Shown here piece by piece: positions 60,449 to 64,000 of a DNA stretch of 64,000 nt (within the stretch, counting starts at the first letter, position 1; each line of letters begins with the position of its first letter). The notes beneath the pieces were generated by a model. That model saw only the letters and a program-made list of their open reading frames with translations, was not told the DNA's origin and made no database searches. The translations under genes and the position numbers were made by a program. Source of the DNA: Rhodococcus sp. 14-1411-2a (GTDB lineage Bacteria > Actinomycetota > Actinomycetes > Mycobacteriales > Mycobacteriaceae); the NCBI RefSeq assembly GCF_002259485.1, contig NZ_NPGA01000022.1, forward strand, positions 62,001 through 126,000, written 5' to 3'.

Positions 60449-61359
60449 GCGTTCGCTTTCTGTTCTGCAGCGGTGATGCGGGCGATCATTTCCTGTGTGA
60501 TTGCGAGGAGATCGTCTGCGACGGACCCTGAGGACTTCGGCGCAAGGGATTGTGCCTGCGCCTCCCCGCGGATGACCTCGTACCACTTCGGCCCTTTGCG
60601 AACTGCATCGTCTAGTTCGTGCACCAGGAGCCCACGTTCCCTGGTTGCTTGCGCGGTGGCTTCGGAATGACGCACGACCCCGGTGAAGAGGACGCTGTCG
60701 TCCTGGAATGCCTCGGCGACGAGCTTGCGCGCACGCTCTTGAACTGCAGTCGCTGACTTGCCGACGCCCACCAGAACGACACCGAGAAGGTCGAGAGTGG
60801 GGTTGATCTCTAGGACGGCGTCGAGACGATGAGCGACGGCTGCGAGCCCTTTACGGCTTGAGGCATCGCTCTTGATGGGTACGACTGCCCATCGAGCTGC
60901 GGCGAGAGCAGCGTTCTGCAGTGTCTCGTCACCGGGCGGGCAGTCGATGATGATGAGGTCGTAGTCGCTGGCCAGCGGCTTCAGGAGGGCTGCAAGTGCG
61001 AGCTTTGCTCCGTGTGGGTCCTTGGCCGCCTTGGATGCCAGGGCTGCTGTGGCCTGCTCCAAATGGACGCCACCTGTCAGTACGTCGAGGTTTTCACGCA
61101 CGCCTCGCACCGGCTCGACCACTCCCCCAAAGGTAAGAGCGGCAGCGAGGGCGCGACCGTGGTCGTCGCTCTCGGTTTCGGTGTAGCCGAGATCTTCTGC
61201 GAGATTTCCCTGAGGATCGAAGTCGACGATGAGGACGCGATAGCCGGAGGCCGCTGCCAGGCCTCCCACGTTGGCCGACAGTGTCGTCTTCATGACACCT
61301 CCCTTGCCGTTGATGAAGGCGATAACTCGCTCGCGGTCATAAGCTGCATCTGCGCTCAT
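60445..61359 (-). CDS. parA: ParA-type partition ATPase
   Basis: A 304-residue ParA/MinD-like ATPase: deviant Walker A INGKGGVMKTTLSANVGG (with an extra Met relative to KGGVGKT), Walker A' LIVDFDPQGNLAEDLG, and Walker B YDLIIIDCPPGDETLQNA. No N-terminal helix-turn-helix, so it belongs to the small (type Ib) class that relies on its partner for repression. It is first in the parA-parB operon, with the centromere-like repeats upstream, and drives segregation of the plasmid on the nucleoid. Confidence 0.93.
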   Translation of the reverse strand: MSADAAYDRERVIAFINGKGGVMKTTLSANVGGLAAASGYRVLIVDFDPQGNLAEDLGYTETESDDHGRALAAALTFGGVVEPVRGVRENLDVLTGGVHLEQATAALASKAAKDPHGAKLALAALLKPLASDYDLIIIDCPPGDETLQNAALAAARWAVVPIKSDASSRKGLAAVAHRLDAVLEINPTLDLLGVVLVGVGKSATAVQERARKLVAEAFQDDSVLFTGVVRHSEATAQATRERGLLVHELDDAVRKGPKWYEVIRGEAQAQSLAPKSSGSVADDLLAITQEMIARITAAEQKANA

Positions 61360-61399
61360 GATTTGGTGGCCCCTCTCGGCTAAGACACGACGGCTTTGG

Positions 61400-61905
61400 C
61401 AAGAACGCTGACATTCCCGCTTTTGACAGTAATGCTGCTATTGCACGAGATATACCAGCATTACTGTTATAAACATGAATACTGGTGTCACCGGTATTCA
61501 TGGTATTGCCATTATTACCACTAATACCCGCACAAACGCCATTAGCAGTGTTGCCAGCATTGCTGCCACCAGCGTACACCATTAGCAGTATTACTGCCAT
61601 TACGAACTCGATCCACGCGTGGGGGAGCTGAGCAGGCGCGAATATTCGCAGCTCAGGTGCTATTACCAGCATTGCTGGCAATAGCACCTGGCTCCCTAGC
61701 CGCAAACTGTCGTACGCGTATCGCGAGGCCCCTCTACCGCAGCGCGCAACAGCTGGGCCCCAGCCACAAGGACCAGCGAGGGTCAGGAGTTAGGAGATGA
61801 AGGCGGCGGGCCGCGCCTATATGACCCCGAACACCCCATGCCCGTGCCCTCAAAGCGGCCCGGCTTTGAGAAACGCCATTAATAGCAGCATTACCGCTAT
61901 TGATG
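61400..61905. repeat. centromere-like (parS/parC) repeat array upstream of parA
   Basis: Many copies, in both orientations, of a short motif around CAGCATTACTG / CAGTAATGCTG with variable spacers (for example near 61421, 61450, 61550, 61585, 61660 and 61871). TAGCAGTATTACTGCCATTA is one long copy. The region is AT-rich relative to its surroundings and lies directly before the parA start. A 122-codon minus-strand frame here is a translation of the repeats. The layout fits the binding site of the small ParB protein and possibly parAB autorepression. Confidence 0.75.
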
Positions 61906-62089
61906 GCGCGCCCTCGAAGTCAACACCCCGCGACACCACTTGAGACCGGGCAGCGAGAGACGTTCGGACGGACTCCCGGCCGGGCAAAACCTCCGTCGAC
62001 GGTGACGTCCCGAAATAGTCTGATCGGAACCGATCGGGGCCGTGTCGCGGACACTCAGATACCGTTCAATCTCGCCGAAAGGGGTTGTG

Positions 62090-62923
62090 ATGACTCGTGC
62101 CACTAAGTTCTACGACGGCCGCGTGGTTGCCGTAACGGGTGCCGGCAGTGGGATTGGTCGACAGATAGCGATGCAGGCCGCCTCGGCTGGCGCAAACTTA
62201 GCGGTGACGGATCTGTCGGAAGCTGGCCTCCTCGAAACGGTGCAAGCTCTTGAGAGGGGCGGGGCGGGTGAAGTGCACGCTCAAGTACTCGACGTGACGG
62301 ATTACGCTGCCTTGCAAGAGTTTGCGGGATCGGCAAAGACGCGGTTCGGGTCGGTAGACGCAATATTCAACGTTGCCGGAGTCCTGTACTCGGGCAGCGT
62401 CATGTCGACGCCCGTCGACGACTTCAATCGCGTGGTGGCTACGAATCTCGGGGGAGTGGTGAACGGGTCGAAAGCCTTCCTGCCCGTGATAGCCGACACG
62501 TCAACTGCGGGCCGCATCTGCAACGTCTCGTCGGCCTTCGGTCTGATGGCATCTCCCAACTCATCCGCATACAACGCGTCCAAGTTCGCTGTTCGGGGGT
62601 TCACCGAGGCATTGGCGCAGGAGATGAACGCTGAATACGGCGATCGCGTGCGTGTGACGTGCGTATATCCCGGTGGCGTCAAGACACCAATAGCTCGCAC
62701 CGCGCAGGTCGCACCGGGTGTCGACCACCGTTCTGTGGCCGACACCTTCGATCGACTCGCCCGGACTACGCCCGAGGCTGCTGCCGGCCAGATACTGCGC
62801 GGGGTCGCGAAAGGATCACCGCGTGTGCTTGTGGGGGCAGATGCACGAGCTGTTGATATCGCAACGAGGTCGTTCGGCCCTGGCTATATGCGGGTCATCC
62901 CGTGGGTTCGCCAGCGTCTCTGA
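62090..62923 (+). CDS. short-chain dehydrogenase/reductase
   Basis: A 277-residue classical SDR: TGAGSGIG motif near residue 14, NVAGVL, NVSSAFG catalytic Ser, and YNASK (Tyr-x3-Lys). The start is ATG 62090 with GAAAGGGG upstream. The C-terminal helix and tail (RSFGPGYMRVIPWVRQRL) suggest membrane or partner association. Substrate unknown; it is a cargo gene between partition and replication functions. GC content is slightly lower than in the catabolic genes at 13-18 kb. Confidence 0.88.
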   Translation: MTRATKFYDGRVVAVTGAGSGIGRQIAMQAASAGANLAVTDLSEAGLLETVQALERGGAGEVHAQVLDVTDYAALQEFAGSAKTRFGSVDAIFNVAGVLYSGSVMSTPVDDFNRVVATNLGGVVNGSKAFLPVIADTSTAGRICNVSSAFGLMASPNSSAYNASKFAVRGFTEALAQEMNAEYGDRVRVTCVYPGGVKTPIARTAQVAPGVDHRSVADTFDRLARTTPEAAAGQILRGVAKGSPRVLVGADARAVDIATRSFGPGYMRVIPWVRQRL

Positions 62924-62945
62924 AATCCGTCTGCACATTGATGCT

Positions 62946-64000
62946 TCACCACCGTCGAGCTCTCTCAACAATCGTTGTCAGATGAGATAGGTCCTGGGAA
63001 CGATCCAGCGATCGCCGTTGCCGAGCTCTTGCCGCTGCTTGTTGTACTACTGCACGCGCCGTGGTTCTGGCTGCGCTGTCCGGGGGAGCAGCAGCAGCAT
63101 TCCGGTGGTGGCGTTCGGCTTCGCGTACTCGGGCCTGCCGCTTCCGGTCTTCTGCGTCTTGGGCACGCGCAATATCGACGAGTAGGTGAGGGGGAAACGC
63201 CAGGTCCTGCTGGTTGAGAAGCCATCTGACGAACGCCATCGGCGTGTGAGGCATGGGCGAAACCCTGTTCGCTCGCGCCCACTCGTCGACGATGGTGTTG
63301 AGATCGTCGGGTGTCCACCCGTGTTCCGCTGCTGCGCGCAGTACCGGGGCCCAGCCTCGTGAGGTGTGTCGCCGAGCCCAGCGCGGTGTTCGAGCGTCAC
63401 CGAGCCATCTGGCCGCTAAGAGTGCCCCCTGACGTTCGCGCTCACGCTTGGCGATCCCTCTTTTGGTCGTGGCTGGCCGCGGAGCGGCGCGTTTTTCCAC
63501 AGGTTTTTTTGTATTAACTAACTCTCTACGAGAGTTAGGAGAGGAAAAGAGACCCCTGCGGGGGTGGGGTGCCATTTTGATGGAACCGGCGTCGACGACA
63601 CGAGTTCTATCCACAGGCTTGGCTGGATGAAGTGCCCATACCGATGCCCACCCTCGGCTGCGGTCGCCCACCCTCCAGGACGCCAACCTCTCGTGCTTTG
63701 TCCGTTGCCGACCCCGCAGGACTTCTGTGGCTACGCGTAGCAGCTTGAGGGCTTGTCGGGCTCGCTGGACGGTCCTCTCACCCAGGCCGGTAGTCAGGGC
63801 TATGGATTGGACGGACAGCCGCGAGTTCCGGCCAGTGTCGTAATCGGCGGCGTTCGCCATCGCCCCAGCGACAGCCAGAACACTCTTGAGACTGACGCCA
63901 CCACCGGTGGAGCTCGCACTGCTCCGCACGAGAATGGGACGAATCCTCATGTAGTCGGTGCTGTAAGCGCACCGAACCACGATCTCTACCCATTGTTGAG
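62946..64000 (-). CDS. replication-initiator-like helix-turn-helix protein, 5' end outside window
   Basis: At least 344 residues from GTG 63980, but the frame stays open to 64000 (QWVEIVVRCAYSTDY), so the real start is beyond the window. N-terminal winged helix (RLSVQSIALTTGLGERTVQR then ARQALKLL), an Arg/Lys-rich middle, and a C-terminal helical part (PMAFVRWLLNQQDLAFPPHL). This layout resembles plasmid replication proteins of Rhodococcus and Gordonia. The neighbouring parAB and centromere support a Rep role; no iterons are visible in the window. Confidence 0.55.
   Translation of the reverse strand, partial: QQWVEIVVRCAYSTDYMRIRPILVRSSASSTGGGVSLKSVLAVAGAMANAADYDTGRNSRLSVQSIALTTGLGERTVQRARQALKLLRVATEVLRGRQRTKHERLASWRVGDRSRGWASVWALHPAKPVDRTRVVDAGSIKMAPHPRRGLFSSPNSRRELVNTKKPVEKRAAPRPATTKRGIAKRERERQGALLAARWLGDARTPRWARRHTSRGWAPVLRAAAEHGWTPDDLNTIVDEWARANRVSPMPHTPMAFVRWLLNQQDLAFPPHLLVDIARAQDAEDRKRQARVREAERHHRNAAAAPPDSAARTTARAVVQQAAARARQRRSLDRSQDLSHLTTIVERARRW

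Noticed and set aside
61337..61705. 122-codon minus-strand frame upstream of parA
   Set aside because: Most of it translates the repeat array (runs of Asn, Gly, Ser); no ribosome site or domain.

Overview
The window is high-GC actinobacterial DNA, most probably a plasmid or plasmid-derived island from Rhodococcus or a close relative (Gordonia, Dietzia, Mycobacterium). The evidence is the Lsr2 protein, an ImuA'-type SOS gene with a mycobacterial-style LexA box, frequent GTG and leaderless starts, a ParA with a small partner next to a repeat-rich centromere-like region, a DUF2637 membrane protein and a replication-initiator-like gene at the right edge. No relaxase or type IV secretion gene lies inside the window.

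Layout. 1-8.8 kb: an orphan imuA'-like gene, a DUF6924 protein, a HicAB toxin-antitoxin pair, lsr2, two membrane proteins, and a methionine-sulfoxide repair group (msrB-msrA, plus a divergent molybdopterin enzyme with a flavin reductase). 8.8-26.1 kb: a complete Tn402/Tn5053-like (tni) transposon with perfect 25-bp ends. Its transposition genes tniA, tniB and tniQ are followed by two tyrosine-recombinase-like genes instead of a serine resolvase. Its cargo is a CYP153-type alkane hydroxylase operon (ferredoxin, P450, reductase) with a divergent AraC regulator, a TetR/MFS efflux pair and accessory enzymes. Three bases after its right end a second tni-type end faces the other way, and a matching end lies at 58.7 kb, so 26.1-58.7 kb may be a second, non-autonomous element.

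Inside that second segment: a copper module at 26.3-30.0 kb (DUF6153, DUF305, CPH-type P-type ATPase, CopZ, two copper-type operators). At 31-39.9 kb is a run of minus-strand plasmid genes (ParB-like protein, small proteins, an ardC antirestriction gene cut in two) punctuated by four copies of a structured 250-400 bp repeat. This looks like the leading region of a conjugative plasmid, with repeated candidate single-stranded promoters. At 40-58 kb is a defence-type island: PD-(D/E)xK-like protein, HhH protein, a 1656-residue type ISP-like restriction-modification enzyme, a frameshifted GIY-YIG protein, a serine recombinase, a DUF5677-like protein and an OLD-family nuclease bracketed by three direct repeats, a secreted HNH nuclease, and a P-loop GTPase with a small partner.

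58.8-64 kb is plasmid backbone: an unusual class II tRNA-like gene with a CAU anticodon, DUF2637 protein, parA with a small DNA-binding partner, centromere-like repeats, an SDR enzyme and the 3' part of a rep-like gene running off the edge. Functions come from reading the protein sequences; no searches were run, so family names are recognition calls and mechanisms are inference where stated.
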